A DNA stretch of 64,000 nucleotides from Halomonas beimenensis (GCF_002549795.1 NZ_CP021435.1:2976001-3040000); one strand, 5' to 3'; positions 1 to 7,651 are shown, counted from the first letter of the stretch. The notes: generated from the sequence alone by a model not told the origin. A program made the numbers and translations.

Positions 1-1
1 G

Positions 2-142
2 ATGCTTCAGGAGCGCATGGACGAGATCAACCAGAAGGCCCAGGAGGATGCGGCCGAGGACCGCGTGAAGGCCCTCGAGCAGCAGGTCAAGGATCTTCAG
101 GAACTGATCCACATGATGATGGAATCCGACGAGATGAGCTGA
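2..142 (+). CDS. C-terminal end of a coiled-coil protein, partial at window edge
   Basis: An open frame enters from the left edge and stops at a TGA at 140-142. The visible 46 residues are rich in Glu, Gln, Lys and Leu, with heptad-like spacing (KALEQQVKDLQELIHMMM), and end in ESDEMS, which suggests a coiled-coil tail. The true start lies outside the window, since the first ATG at position 2 has no visible upstream sequence. I do not recognise the family. A GC-rich terminator hairpin follows 20 bases after the stop, which supports this being a real gene end. Confidence 0.55.
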   Translation: MLQERMDEINQKAQEDAAEDRVKALEQQVKDLQELIHMMMESDEMS

Positions 143-162
143 TCCTGCCAGCAGGAGAACTC

Positions 163-185
163 GCGGGGCGCCCGAGGCGCCCCGC
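163..185. terminator. Bidirectional terminator hairpin between convergent genes
   Basis: A perfect 10-bp stem (GCGGGGCGCC paired with GGCGCCCCGC) closes on a CGA loop. It lies between the plus-strand gene ending at 142 and the minus-strand gene ending at 192. The T-tract is poor on both strands, so termination strength is uncertain. Confidence 0.6.
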
Positions 186-191
186 CGCTTG

Positions 192-1205
192 TCAGCGCTT
201 CTCCACGCGCAGTTCGTAGTTGTTCACGCCCGTCATGCCCGACCCGAACTTCTGCCCCTGGACATGGATACGGTAGCGCCCCGGCGCCAGTTCGGTCGTC
301 ATGTCCACGTCACCGTCGAAGCCTTCCCCGGCTCCTTCGGCCACCACCCGACCCGAGCCGTCCCGGACCTCCAGTTCGATCCGATAGGTATCCTCGTAGC
401 CGGTGGGATAGGTCGAGGTGGTGATGGCCACGTTGCCCGGCTCGGCCATCTCGAAGGTCAGCACCTCGCCGCGGGCGCGGATCTTGACGTCGGTGACGAT
501 GGTCTCGACCCCGGAGGCAGCCGATGCCACCTCGGCCTCGTGAGGCTCGTCGGCGGCTGTCTCGGCCCGACTGACCGGCTCGGGCGCCGAGGGCTCGCCG
601 ACCGCCTCGCTCCCCGCCGGCGAGGCACCGCCCAGGGTCGCCACGGCCTCGTCGCCGCGCACGAAGACGGACTCGCCGCCCTGACGGTTACGGCCGGAGA
701 AGAAGATCCCCTCGCCGTCGCTGATGCGGTTTTCCCTCACGCGCCCCTGGTCGTCCAGGGCGACGACGCACACGGAGTAGCCGTCCCCGGCCCGGCCCCG
801 GGTGCCGAAGCGTTGCGCCTCGACCCGCAGCACATAGTCGCCGGGCGCGAGCCGCCGGCGCAGGGCCAGGCCGCCATCCTGGCCGAAGGCCTCGCTGCGG
901 GCGATGACGTTGCCCTGGTCGTCCAGCAGCGCGGCGGCGATGCGGTAATCCTCGGAATAGCCGGCGGTGACGCGACTCTCGAAGCGGTACAGGCCCGGCT
1001 CGGTCACGGTGAAGTCATGGGCATTGACGCTGCCGAAGCGAAAGCTCTGGCTGAGGGCGTCGGTCTCGGCATTGAAGAAGCCAGTCAGGTCCATCGCCTT
1101 GCCCTGCTCGCGGAAGCGCTCCTCCATTTCGCTGCTCAGGGCCGGGGCCGCCGCCAGGGAACACCCCAGGGCCAGCACCCCGGCCGTCAGGATCGGTCGT
1201 CTCAT
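192..1205 (-). CDS. Exported protein with two PPC-like beta-sandwich domains
   Basis: The 337-residue product starts with a clear Sec signal peptide (MRRPILTAGVLALGCSLAAAPALSS), so it is probably periplasmic or surface-exposed. Two similar domains follow, at about residues 40-150 and 240-337. Each runs through a YxFE or VTFE strand, a GYxxxYRI core, a DDQG or DGSG turn, an LAPGxYxxxVxxxxFG strand and a final Y-x-hydrophobic strand, as in pre-peptidase C-terminal (PPC) domains. A low-complexity, Ala/Glu-rich linker separates them, with SDGEGI and GNRQGG before it. No catalytic domain is present, so it may be a binding or adhesion accessory. An upstream TTG start at 1226 is possible, but the ATG at 1205 fits the signal peptide better. 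It lies downstream of the porin, beyond a strong terminator, so it probably has its own promoter. Confidence 0.7.
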   Translation of the reverse strand: MRRPILTAGVLALGCSLAAAPALSSEMEERFREQGKAMDLTGFFNAETDALSQSFRFGSVNAHDFTVTEPGLYRFESRVTAGYSEDYRIAAALLDDQGNVIARSEAFGQDGGLALRRRLAPGDYVLRVEAQRFGTRGRAGDGYSVCVVALDDQGRVRENRISDGEGIFFSGRNRQGGESVFVRGDEAVATLGGASPAGSEAVGEPSAPEPVSRAETAADEPHEAEVASAASGVETIVTDVKIRARGEVLTFEMAEPGNVAITTSTYPTGYEDTYRIELEVRDGSGRVVAEGAGEGFDGDVDMTTELAPGRYRIHVQGQKFGSGMTGVNNYELRVEKR

Positions 1206-1229
1206 GCGTGTCTCGCTCTTCGCCAATGA

Positions 1230-1258
1230 AAAAAGCCGATCCCGGGGGATCGGCTTTC
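1230..1258 (-). terminator. Rho-independent terminator of the porin gene
   Basis: An 11-bp perfect stem (AAAGCCGATCC with GGATCGGCTTT) is followed on the minus strand by a run of six T. It begins 40 bases after the porin stop codon and precedes the next minus-strand gene. Confidence 0.85.
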
Positions 1259-1297
1259 GATGTTCAACCCATGTGCAGGATAGCCCTGCAGGCGGGC

Positions 1298-2317
1298 TTA
1301 GAACAGGTAGGTGATACCCACGCCCACGCCGTCATCTTCGTCGTTTTCCTTGTCGTACCAGGCAGCCTCGACCCAGGTGTACATGGCGTCGGAGATGCTG
1401 TAGTTGGCACCGATGATGACCTCGTCGCGATCGTCGTCGGAGCCTTCAGAGTCGACGTTCTGGTAGGCACCGTAGACGTCACCCATGCCGTAGCCATAGC
1501 GCGCGCCCAGAGCGGCGAAGTCGACGTCGCTGTCTTCCTGGTCGGCGTCGAAGGTTTCCCACTTGGCCGACAGACGTAGGGTGTCGATGGTGTACTGGGC
1601 GGTCACGCCGTACTGGTCACCAACACTCTCGACATCGCCACCGGTGGTGGTGTAGTTGATGTTATCGAGATTGTCATACACAGCGGCGACGGAGAAGGCG
1701 CCCATGGTGTACTTGGCACCACCGAAGAAGGAGGCGTTGCTGTCGCCTTCGTCGGCGTCACCACCGTCGGCGGAGTCGAAGTCACCCTTGTACTGGGTAC
1801 CCACGGCGAACTGGAAGCCACCCAGGGACGGAGAGGTGTAGGTGACCTTGTCGGTCTCCTGATCGGCACCGCCACCGTGAGCACCGGTGGAGTCGGAGAC
1901 GTCGAAGCCTTCGTTGTTGGTGATCGGATCCTGGATCCAGTCGTCGATCAGCTGGTCGTAGGAGCCGACACGAACGTCACCGAAATCGCCGCGCAGGCCG
2001 ACGTAGGCGGTATCACCGGAATCATCGTTGTCGACGGCAGTCTTCATCTCGTCGGCTTTGATGTCGTCGAACTCGAGCTTCAGGTAGCCGGTCAGGCCCT
2101 GGGAGATGACGTGCTCGGCGGCGAAGCCGAAGGTGGTGCCGTTGTCGGCGATACCGTCCTGGCTATCGCCGGCAGCATTGTTGGTATCGTAGTAGGCAAT
2201 CTGGATGTTGCCGTAGATGTCGAGCTTGGTGCCGTCCTGGTTGTAGACGGTGGCGGCCTGGGCGCCGGAGGCGGCCATGGCACCGGCGATGGCAGTCGCT
2301 AACAGTGTCTTTTTCAT
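1298..2317 (-). CDS. Gram-negative outer-membrane porin
   Basis: The 339-residue protein has a classic signal peptide (MKKTLLATAIAGAMAASGAQA, cut before ATVYNQDG). It continues as a general porin: YGNIQIAYYD near the N-terminus, GYLKLEFDDIK, AYVGLRGDFGDVRVGSYDQ, and a beta-barrel with alternating aromatic strands. It ends in GVGITYLF, whose terminal Phe is the usual signal for barrel assembly by BAM. It should form a trimeric 16-strand pore for small hydrophilic solutes in the outer membrane. The sequence is very acidic (many Asp and Glu runs), as expected for a halophile. The ATG at 2317 follows AAGGATTATCGC, a good ribosome site, and the longer upstream frame is rejected because it would bury the signal peptide. 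A terminator lies downstream and a 470-base leader lies upstream, consistent with a highly expressed monocistronic gene. Confidence 0.92.
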   Translation of the reverse strand: MKKTLLATAIAGAMAASGAQAATVYNQDGTKLDIYGNIQIAYYDTNNAAGDSQDGIADNGTTFGFAAEHVISQGLTGYLKLEFDDIKADEMKTAVDNDDSGDTAYVGLRGDFGDVRVGSYDQLIDDWIQDPITNNEGFDVSDSTGAHGGGADQETDKVTYTSPSLGGFQFAVGTQYKGDFDSADGGDADEGDSNASFFGGAKYTMGAFSVAAVYDNLDNINYTTTGGDVESVGDQYGVTAQYTIDTLRLSAKWETFDADQEDSDVDFAALGARYGYGMGDVYGAYQNVDSEGSDDDRDEVIIGANYSISDAMYTWVEAAWYDKENDEDDGVGVGITYLF

Positions 2318-2497
2318 TGCGATAATCCTTTTGACTAGCTTGCTGTTTCGATCGTTGCCGCTGCTCTCTTCGAGTCTTGGCGGCGGGCTTGCCGGTCTTG
2401 GTGCCGGTTCTCGTTGGTGCCCTCTCCTCCCGGAGGCGGCAGCAGCGAGCCAGACCACGGCGAAGCCTTGTTATAGTCCAATGCTCGCAGGGGGAAC

Positions 2498-2527
2498 TCT
2501 ATACCGTGATTCGCGGGAGCGCAACAA
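2498..2527 (-). promoter_or_regulatory. Candidate porin promoter
   Basis: On the minus strand TTGTTG (2527-2522) and TATAGA (2503-2498) are separated by 18 bases, close to a sigma-70 promoter. The boxes sit in a locally AT-richer patch with a T7 run just upstream. A second possible -10 (TATAAC) lies nearby at about 2471, so the exact start is open. Confidence 0.4.
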
Positions 2528-2755
2528 GAAAAAAACACTGTTTTCATTCGTCACATCACCCGATCGCGGAGCATTTCCCTGCGAAATCGGTCAGGGCGCC
2601 ATCCCGGCGGACCCGCCGACGCCGCCGGCCAGAGGCCCGGGAACGGACGTCGCCAGGACGCCGTTCACCGTGAGCTAAAACAGCATCAGGCAGCGATGAG
2701 CGGGTTCATCATGCCCCGCCGATATGACGGTTTCAAGTCAAACGAACGCTGGAGC

Positions 2756-2785
2756 CGCGACCGGCCGTCAACGCAGCCGGTCGCG
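2756..2785 (-). terminator. Stem-loop just after the ProQ-like gene
   Basis: A 10-bp perfect stem (CGCGACCGGC with GCCGGTCGCG) with a 10-base loop begins four bases after the stop of the ProQ-like gene. There is no T-run after it, so it may stabilise the mRNA 3' end rather than terminate. Confidence 0.4.
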
Positions 2786-2788
2786 GGA

Positions 2789-3802
2789 TCAACGGGGATT
2801 GTGGCGGGCGACCAGTTCGTCCAGCTTGCGCTGGAGCCGCTGGTCGGAGGGTTCGTCCTCACGGGGGGCCGGCTCGATGGCGGCCGCGGGGGCGGAATGA
2901 CGCTTGCGGCGGGCGGGGGCGTCGCTGGCGCCGCGGGAAGAGTCCGGCCGCTTCGCCTCGCGTCGCTTGGCCGGCTTGCCCTTGCGCCGGCGCTCGGCCT
3001 GGAGGCGCTCGAGCTTCTTGCGGGCGTGATCGGCGGCTCCCCGGTCCACCGCCCCGGCCGGCTCGCCGGCGAGATCGAGGCGCTCGGCACCCTCGCGCAC
3101 CGACTTGAGATATCGCGGGAGGTTGACGTAGCAGGCCAGGGCGCGGCGCACCAGCTTCTCGGGCCAGGGCTCACGGGCGGCCAGGTCCTCGTGGATGCCC
3201 ACCTTCAGCGGCCGGGTATGGCCCTTGAAGAAGGTGTCGGGATAGCGCCGGTACCACTGCTCGAGCAGCGCCTGGGGGGATGGCGCCTCGCCGATGGGCA
3301 GGTCGCTCTGGGCCGGCGAGATCTGGGCCTCGGGGGCCGGCGTCTCGGGCTCGGGCGGCGCGTCGTCGGTTCGGGACGCGGCGCGATGGTGGCCGATCAG
3401 TGCGGCGAGCCCGCGGGCCTGGCGATGGGGGCGCTGGAAGACCGGGGTCGACTCGCCCCCGTCCAGGCGGGCCTGGAGCCGCTGGTTGTGGGCCTCGAGC
3501 TCGCGGTTCTGCTCCTCGAGTTCGCGATTCTCCTCGGCGAGCTCCAGCCGGGCCGCCTCCGCCTCCGCGAGGCGCGCTTGCAGTTCGCGATGGCGAGCCG
3601 CCACCTGCTCCGCTTCGGCGGCCAGCTCGGCGTTGTGCGCCTCGAGGGCCTGTCGCTGCCGCTCCAGGGCATCGAGACGGGCCTGCAGGGCCTGGTGCTT
3701 CACCCGGGACTCGCACTGGACGGCCAACAGGCTCTCGACCCGGGCTTCGAGCGACGCCATCAGGCGCAAGGGGCTTTCCTCGATCAACTCCTGATCCTCC
3801 AT
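2789..3802 (-). CDS. ProQ/FinO-domain RNA-binding protein with N-terminal coiled coil
   Basis: The 337-residue protein has three parts. Residues about 16-112 form a long coiled coil (repeated ALE, LEA, ENRELEEQNRELEAHNQRLQ). Residues 113-170 are a Pro/Ala/Glu linker. Residues about 174-265 match the ProQ/FinO fold: LLEQWYRRYPDTFF, then RPLKVGIHEDL, then ALACYVNLPRYLKSV, then GAERLDLAGEPAGAV. A basic tail rich in RRKGK and KRR follows. Proteins of this family bind structured RNA and act as small-RNA chaperones in the cytoplasm. The order differs from E. coli ProQ, where the FinO domain is N-terminal, so the coiled coil probably adds oligomerisation. No operon partner is obvious, since folA ends about 70 bases upstream. 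The RNA-binding role is inferred from the domain. Confidence 0.8.
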   Translation of the reverse strand: MEDQELIEESPLRLMASLEARVESLLAVQCESRVKHQALQARLDALERQRQALEAHNAELAAEAEQVAARHRELQARLAEAEAARLELAEENRELEEQNRELEAHNQRLQARLDGGESTPVFQRPHRQARGLAALIGHHRAASRTDDAPPEPETPAPEAQISPAQSDLPIGEAPSPQALLEQWYRRYPDTFFKGHTRPLKVGIHEDLAAREPWPEKLVRRALACYVNLPRYLKSVREGAERLDLAGEPAGAVDRGAADHARKKLERLQAERRRKGKPAKRREAKRPDSSRGASDAPARRKRHSAPAAAIEPAPREDEPSDQRLQRKLDELVARHNPR

Positions 3803-3872
3803 GCGTGACGAGGGCCTGGCGAGCCCCTCTCCCGCGCCCGGGGAGGGCCACGTCCGCCCACCTCAGTCTGTG

Positions 3873-4412
3873 TCAGGCCGCCGTGTCTGGCAAACCCCGG
3901 CGTCGATACTGCACGAAGTCATAGGCCGGCTGCCCCTCCGCCGGCGTGCCGGGGACGCGCTGGCATTCCTCCCACTCGGTCATGTCCAGCTCGGGGAAGC
4001 GGGCGTCCCCTTCCACCTCGATGGCCACCTCGGTGAGATAGAGCCGGCTGGCATGGGGCAACGCCTGGGCGTAGATCTGGCCACCGCCCATGACCATGAT
4101 CTCGTCCACCCCGTCGATGGTGGCCTGACGGTCGGCCAGATCCAGGGCCGAGGCCAGGTCGTGGCAGACGCGAACCCCCTCGTGGTGGAAGTCGGGATCC
4201 CGGGTCACCACGATGTTGAGACGCCCGGGCAGCGGTCGGCCGATGGACGCGAAGGTCTTGCGGCCCATGACCAGCGGCTTGGCCTGGGTCATGCGCTTGA
4301 AGAACTTGAGGTCCTCGGGCAGGTACCAGGGCAGCTGGTTGTCCACGCCGATGACCCGGTTCGCGGACATGGCGGCGATCATCGCCACCGGCACCAGGGT
4401 GTCGTCGGTCAT
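3873..4412 (-). CDS. folA: Dihydrofolate reductase
   Basis: This is a full-length 179-residue DHFR that reduces dihydrofolate to tetrahydrofolate with NADPH in the cytoplasm. The signature [20 protein letters not shown] carries the catalytic acid (Asp34, equivalent to E. coli Asp27). [16 protein letters not shown] and [12 protein letters not shown] form the cofactor-binding loops. The start overlaps the thyA stop by four bases (ATGA), so the two are translationally coupled. That makes sense because ThyA produces the dihydrofolate that FolA recycles. Confidence 0.97.
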   Translation of the reverse strand: MTDDTLVPVAMIAAMSANRVIGVDNQLPWYLPEDLKFFKRMTQAKPLVMGRKTFASIGRPLPGRLNIVVTRDPDFHHEGVRVCHDLASALDLADRQATIDGVDEIMVMGGGQIYAQALPHASRLYLTEVAIEVEGDARFPELDMTEWEECQRVPGTPAEGQPAYDFVQYRRRGLPDTAA

Positions 4413-5263
4413 ACGGCCACCTCCGCCTTGATGTGAGGATGGGGGTCATAGTCCCGGATGGCGATGTGCTCGAAGCGGAAGTCGAAGAGATCGGTGACGC
4501 CCGGGTCGAGCTCCAGACGCGGCGCCGGACGCGGGGTGCGGGCGAGCTGCCGCTCGGCCTGCTCCAGGTGGTTCCGGTAGAGATGGGCGTCCCCCAGGGT
4601 GTGCACGAAGTCGCCGGGCTCGAGGCCCGCCACCTGGGCGATCATCCGGGTCAGCAGCGCATAGCTGGCGATGTTGAAGGGCACCCCGAGGAAGATATCG
4701 GCGCTGCGCTGGTAGAGCTGGCAGGACAGCCGCCCCTCGGCCACGTAGAACTGGAAGAGACAGTGGCAAGGCGGCAGTGCCATCTCGTCCACCAGGGCCG
4801 GATTCCAGGCCGAGACGATCAGTCGCCGGGACTGGGGGTTGGTACGCAGCTGCTCGAGCAGCCGGACGATCTGGTCCACATGGCCGCCCCGGGGATCCGG
4901 CCAGCTGCGCCACTGGTAGCCGTAGACCGGTCCCAGGTCGCCGTTCTCGTCGGCCCACTCGTCCCAGATGCGCACCCCGTGCTCCTTGAGGTAGGCGATG
5001 TTGGTGTCGCCCTTCAGGAACCACAGGAGTTCAAAGATGATCGAGCGCAGATGGAGCTTCTTGGTGGTCAGCAGCGGGAAGCCACGGGAGAGATCGAAGC
5101 GCATCTGGTGGCCGAACAGCGAGCGGGTCCCCACGCCGGTGCGGTCGTCACGCTCCACGCCGTGGTCGAGCACGGCGCGCATCAGGTCCAGATAGGGCTG
5201 TTCGAGGGCGGGCAGGGTGTCGTCGGTCACGGCATCGTCGAAGCTGGGAAATGGGCCGACCAT
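4409..5263 (-). CDS. thyA: Thymidylate synthase
   Basis: The 284-residue enzyme methylates dUMP to dTMP using methylene-tetrahydrofolate. Motifs visible are [11 protein letters not shown], the substrate loop [19 protein letters not shown], the active site [13 protein letters not shown] with nucleophile near Cys166, and [20 protein letters not shown]. The reading frame extends about 12 residues before a GTG ([17 protein letters not shown]) that is an alternative start closer to the usual family length of 264. It is the second gene of an lgt-thyA-folA order, with the heptad repeat element lying between lgt and thyA and a four-base overlap into folA. Confidence 0.97.
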   Translation of the reverse strand: MVGPFPSFDDAVTDDTLPALEQPYLDLMRAVLDHGVERDDRTGVGTRSLFGHQMRFDLSRGFPLLTTKKLHLRSIIFELLWFLKGDTNIAYLKEHGVRIWDEWADENGDLGPVYGYQWRSWPDPRGGHVDQIVRLLEQLRTNPQSRRLIVSAWNPALVDEMALPPCHCLFQFYVAEGRLSCQLYQRSADIFLGVPFNIASYALLTRMIAQVAGLEPGDFVHTLGDAHLYRNHLEQAERQLARTPRPAPRLELDPGVTDLFDFRFEHIAIRDYDPHPHIKAEVAV

Positions 5264-5274
5264 TCTACACAGCC

Positions 5275-5362
5275 GAAGCTGGAAGCTGGAAGCTGGAAGC
5301 TGGAAGCTGGAAGCTGGAAGCTGGAAGCTGGAAGCTGGAAGCTGGAAGCTGGAAGCTGGAAG
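5275..5362. repeat. Tandem 7-bp repeat, about 12.5 copies of GAAGCTG
   Basis: Perfect tandem copies of the heptamer GAAGCTG fill 88 bases just upstream of thyA. Because the period is 7, every reading frame translates as KLEAGSW repeats, which explains spurious frames here. It forms the left arm of a composite intergenic element continuing to about 5462. Copy number of such perfect short repeats is expected to vary by slippage. Confidence 0.97.
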
Positions 5363-5462
5363 GCAGCATGAACCCCGACATCATGGGGTCAAGGTTTTTC
5401 TTCGAGCTTCCAGCTTAAGCCCGCGAAGCGGGCGTTCTTCAAGCTCCCGGACGCAGTCCGGG
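5363..5462. repeat. Right part of composite repeat element A: inner hairpin, heptad arm, two GC hairpins
   Basis: After the heptad array come GGCAGCATG, a small stem ACCCC/GGGGT (5372-5389) followed by CAAGGTTTTTC, and an arm GAGCTTCCAGCTT (5404-5416) that is complementary to the left heptads. Then come the hairpins GCCCGC-GAA-GCGGGC (5419-5433) and CCCGGAC-GCA-GTCCGGG (5446-5462). The last hairpin abuts the lgt stop codon and may act as its 3' end. The block from GGGTCAAGG to GTTCTTC recurs at 7592-7638. Confidence 0.85.
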
Positions 5463-6242
5463 TCAGGGGATGGGCTGTCGCCGCGACCAGGCGATCAGCG
5501 CGAGGCCGGCGAGCATCATCGGCAGGGTCAGCAGCATGCCCATGGTCACCCAGCCGAAGGCCACGAAGCCGATATGGGCATCCGGCATCCTGACGAACTC
5601 CACGGCGAAGCGGAAGAGGCCGTAGAGGGACAGGAACAACCCGGAGATCAGGCCCCGCCGGCGCGGCGTCGCCGACACCCACCAGAGCACCGCGAAGAGC
5701 ACCGCGCCTTCCAGCAAGGCCTCGTAGAGCGACGAGGGGTGACGCGGTTCGGGCCCCATGCCGGGAAACGCCATGCCCCAGGGCAGCTCGGTGACCCGTC
5801 CCGGCAGCTCGTGATTGATGAAGTTGCCGATGCGCCCGGCCCCCAGGCCGATGGGCACCAGCGGGGCGACGAAGTCGGTGAGGGTGAAATAGGCGACGCG
5901 CTTGCGGCGGGCGAAGTAGAAGGAGGCCAGGAGCACGCCGACCAGGCCGCCATGGAAGCTCATGCCGCCGTCCCAGACGCGGAAGATCCACAACGGGTCG
6001 GCGAGCCACTGCTCCAGGCCGTAGAAGAGCGCGTAGCCCAGCCGCCCGCCGAGCACCACGCCGAGGGCCGCGTAGAAGATCAGGTCGCCCACGTCGTCCC
6101 CGTTCAGGCCGATGCGCGGTGCCCGGCGACGCCCCAGCCACCAGGCGGCGACGAAACCGATGACGTACATCAGGCCATACCAGTGGACCTGCAGGGGCCC
6201 GAGGGAAATGGCCACGGGATCGATATCGGGATAGGGCAGCAT
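5463..6242 (-). CDS. lgt: Prolipoprotein diacylglyceryl transferase
   Basis: The 259-residue inner-membrane enzyme transfers a diacylglyceryl group from phosphatidylglycerol to the lipobox Cys of prolipoproteins. About seven hydrophobic segments are visible. The family signature [16 protein letters not shown] lies near residue 140, preceded by the conserved region [11 protein letters not shown] and [11 protein letters not shown] with the essential His. The ATG at 6242 follows a good GAGGA site. In E. coli and Pseudomonas lgt precedes thyA as here, but the neighbouring intergenic regions on both sides carry heptad repeats and an IS element has inserted upstream. Confidence 0.96.
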   Translation of the reverse strand: MLPYPDIDPVAISLGPLQVHWYGLMYVIGFVAAWWLGRRRAPRIGLNGDDVGDLIFYAALGVVLGGRLGYALFYGLEQWLADPLWIFRVWDGGMSFHGGLVGVLLASFYFARRKRVAYFTLTDFVAPLVPIGLGAGRIGNFINHELPGRVTELPWGMAFPGMGPEPRHPSSLYEALLEGAVLFAVLWWVSATPRRRGLISGLFLSLYGLFRFAVEFVRMPDAHIGFVAFGWVTMGMLLTLPMMLAGLALIAWSRRQPIP

Positions 6243-6260
6243 GGAATCCTCGGAAACGGA

Positions 6261-6305
6261 AAGCTGGAAGCTGGAAGCTGGAAGCTGGAAGCTGGAAGCT
6301 GGAAG
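6261..6305. repeat. Tandem 7-bp repeat, about 6.4 copies of AAGCTGG
   Basis: This heptad array is identical in unit to the one at 5275. It ends seven bases before the left inverted repeat of the IS3 element. The material that normally follows such an array is found on the other side of the IS, at 7560-7651. Confidence 0.95.
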
Positions 6306-6338
6306 ACTGAGGTGGCCCTGAAAAAGTAGACACCTTGA

Positions 6339-7196
6339 TCAGGCAGCGGCTTCAAACGCCTTGGGCGATACCCCGCCCAAGGCGCCATGCAGCCGCACCT
6401 TATCGTAATACTCTTCGATGTAGTACTCCGCCTCAGCCTGCAGTTCAGCACGACTCTGCCGTGCCAGGCGACGGAGCCACTCTTCCTTCAGCTGGGCAAA
6501 GAAACTCTCGGCACAGGCGTTATCCCAGCAATTGCCACGACGGGACATGCTCAACGTGATGCCTCGCTCCGTCAGCCACCGCATCACGTTCTCGCTGCGG
6601 TACTGCGCCCCCTGATCTGAATGGAACAGCATGCCTCCGCTTGAGGGCTGCCGCGCCGCCCAGGCCATCCTCAGCGCCCGCTCCACCAGGTGGCTGTCGT
6701 TGAGAGGCCCACCGGCCCAGCCGACGATCCGCCGGGAATACAGGTCCATGACGATGGCCAGGTACCACCAGCCTTCGTGACAGCGTACCTGTGTGATGTC
6801 CGAGACCCAGACGCGATTGGGCGCCGTCACATCGAATTCTCGGTTCAGCAGGTTGGGTAAGGCCGGCAGGCCAGGCTTGGGGCGCCGATAACCGGGGCGC
6901 AAGGCCCGTGTCGAGCGATAGCCCGCGCGCTGCAGGAGCCGCTGCACACGATTCTGGCTACAGGCAAAGCCCACGTTCACGGCCGCCTGCCAGAGTTTGC
7001 GATAACCTGGTACGCCTGCCTGCCGGTCAGCTTCGGCCAGCAGGAAGCGCAACAGGCGCTCGTTCTCCGTCACCTGGGGGGACGGTCGGCGACTTAGCCA
7101 GCGATAGAAGCCCGCCTTGGACACGCCGAGTACTCCGCACATCAAAACAACCGTCCAGCGTCGGGAGCGGTAGCGCTTGATGAAGGCGAACTTCAC
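6339..7196 (-). CDS. IS3-family transposase OrfB (DDE integrase domain)
   Basis: The 285-residue protein holds an HTH_21-like segment (GYRKLWQAAVNVG...VQRLLQRAGYRS) and an rve integrase core. The catalytic triad is visible as D in WVSDITQV, D in LFHSDQGAQYRS and E in CAESFFAQLKEEW. The frame begins with GTG at 7196, overlapping the orfA stop, but it is open back to the slippery A6G at 7226-7232. OrfB is therefore normally made as an OrfAB fusion by -1 frameshifting. OrfB catalyses strand transfer of the element. Confidence 0.95.
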   Translation of the reverse strand: MKFAFIKRYRSRRWTVVLMCGVLGVSKAGFYRWLSRRPSPQVTENERLLRFLLAEADRQAGVPGYRKLWQAAVNVGFACSQNRVQRLLQRAGYRSTRALRPGYRRPKPGLPALPNLLNREFDVTAPNRVWVSDITQVRCHEGWWYLAIVMDLYSRRIVGWAGGPLNDSHLVERALRMAWAARQPSSGGMLFHSDQGAQYRSENVMRWLTERGITLSMSRRGNCWDNACAESFFAQLKEEWLRRLARQSRAELQAEAEYYIEEYYDKVRLHGALGGVSPKAFEAAA

Positions 7197-7510
7197 TTCG
7201 GGTCTTTGGCGAAGTACTCGTTGGCCTTTTTTAGGATTTCGACTTCCAGCTCGGCCCGCTCGAGACGCTTCTTGAGTCGCCGGTTCTCACGCTCCAGCTC
7301 ATGCTGGCTCTTGTGGGGACCCGCGTTGGGCACCCCCTTGGGCTGGCGGTCATCCGTGGTCACGAGTTCTCGCCTCCATCGACCTAGCAGTTTCGGGTGT
7401 ATCCCGAACCGCTCCGCTACGCGGGCCTGGGGTTCGGGGGACTCCAGCGAATGCTGGACCACATGGCGTTTGAACTCCAGGGAGAACTGGCGACGGGTTT
7501 TCAAGCGCAT
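7193..7510 (-). CDS. IS3-family transposase OrfA (HTH, leucine zipper)
   Basis: The 105-residue protein has an N-terminal helix-turn-helix of the HTH_8/InsE type (QFSLEFKRHVVQHSLE...VAERFGIHPKLLGRWRREL) and a C-terminal coiled coil (ELERENRRLKKRLERAELEVEIL). It binds the terminal repeats and dimerises the transposase. Its stop overlaps the orfB start by four bases. The A AAA AAG heptamer near its end directs the shift into orfB. Confidence 0.95.
   Translation of the reverse strand: MRLKTRRQFSLEFKRHVVQHSLESPEPQARVAERFGIHPKLLGRWRRELVTTDDRQPKGVPNAGPHKSQHELERENRRLKKRLERAELEVEILKKANEYFAKDPK
7226..7232 (-). promoter_or_regulatory. Programmed -1 frameshift site A AAA AAG
   Basis: Read on the minus strand in the orfA frame the bases are A AAA AAG, the classic slippery heptamer of IS3 elements. 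The orfB frame is exactly -1 relative to orfA and stays open from this point. The OrfA tail translates as LKKANEYFAKDPK before its stop. Confidence 0.85.
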
Positions 7511-7559
7511 AGCACCTTACCTCCGGGTTGCAGGTAAGGTGTCTACAAATTCAGGGGCA

Positions 7560-7651
7560 CTCCAGACAAACCCTCTCCAGCCAGCCCATAAGGGTCAAGG
7601 GGTTTCTTCCAGCTTAAGCCCGCGAAGCGGGTGTTCTTCCGGCTTCAAGCT
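7560..7651. repeat. Right half of composite repeat element B, cut off by the IS
   Basis: The stretch contains AGGGTCAAGG, TTTCTTCCAGCTTAAG and the hairpin CCCGC-GAA-GCGGG (7619-7631), followed by GTTCTTCC. It matches 5386-5440 closely but lacks one heptad (GAGCTTC), a difference of exactly seven bases. It directly precedes the stop of the permease gene. With the array at 6261-6305 it reconstitutes a second copy of the element at 5275-5462. Confidence 0.85.

Larger units (their letters stand above)
2318..2788. other. Long porin leader and upstream region, no gene seen
   Basis: This 471-base stretch separates the porin start from the ProQ-like gene end. It is less GC-rich than its surroundings near 2460-2570, where a promoter-like pair of boxes lies. 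The untranslated leader would be about 170 bases, long enough for small-RNA control of the kind common in porin mRNAs. I see no convincing coding frame in it. Confidence 0.5.
6313..7559 (-). mobile_element. Complete IS3-family insertion sequence, 1247 bp
   Basis: The element is bounded by imperfect terminal inverted repeats. The left end is TGGCCCTGAAAAAGTAGACA and the right end read inward is TGCCCCTGAATTTGTAGACA, both followed by CCTT, and the ends have the TG...CA form usual for IS3. It carries orfA and orfB in overlapping frames with an A6G slippery site. I see no matching 3-4 bp target duplication (GAGG on the left, CTCC on the right), which may reflect age or rearrangement. Both frames are intact, so it could still be active. 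Confidence 0.93.

Noticed and set aside
5275..5362. Possible CRISPR-like array
   Set aside because: The repeat unit is only 7 bp with no spacers, and no cas genes are near.
5217..6329. Open frame encoding KLEAGSW repeats across thyA, the heptad array and lgt on the plus strand
   Set aside because: The repeat peptide is a by-product of a 7-bp tandem repeat, which is open in all frames. The rest is antisense to thyA and lgt.
6309..7563. Target-site duplication of the IS3 element
   Set aside because: The flanks GAGG and CTCC are not direct repeats, so no duplication can be claimed.
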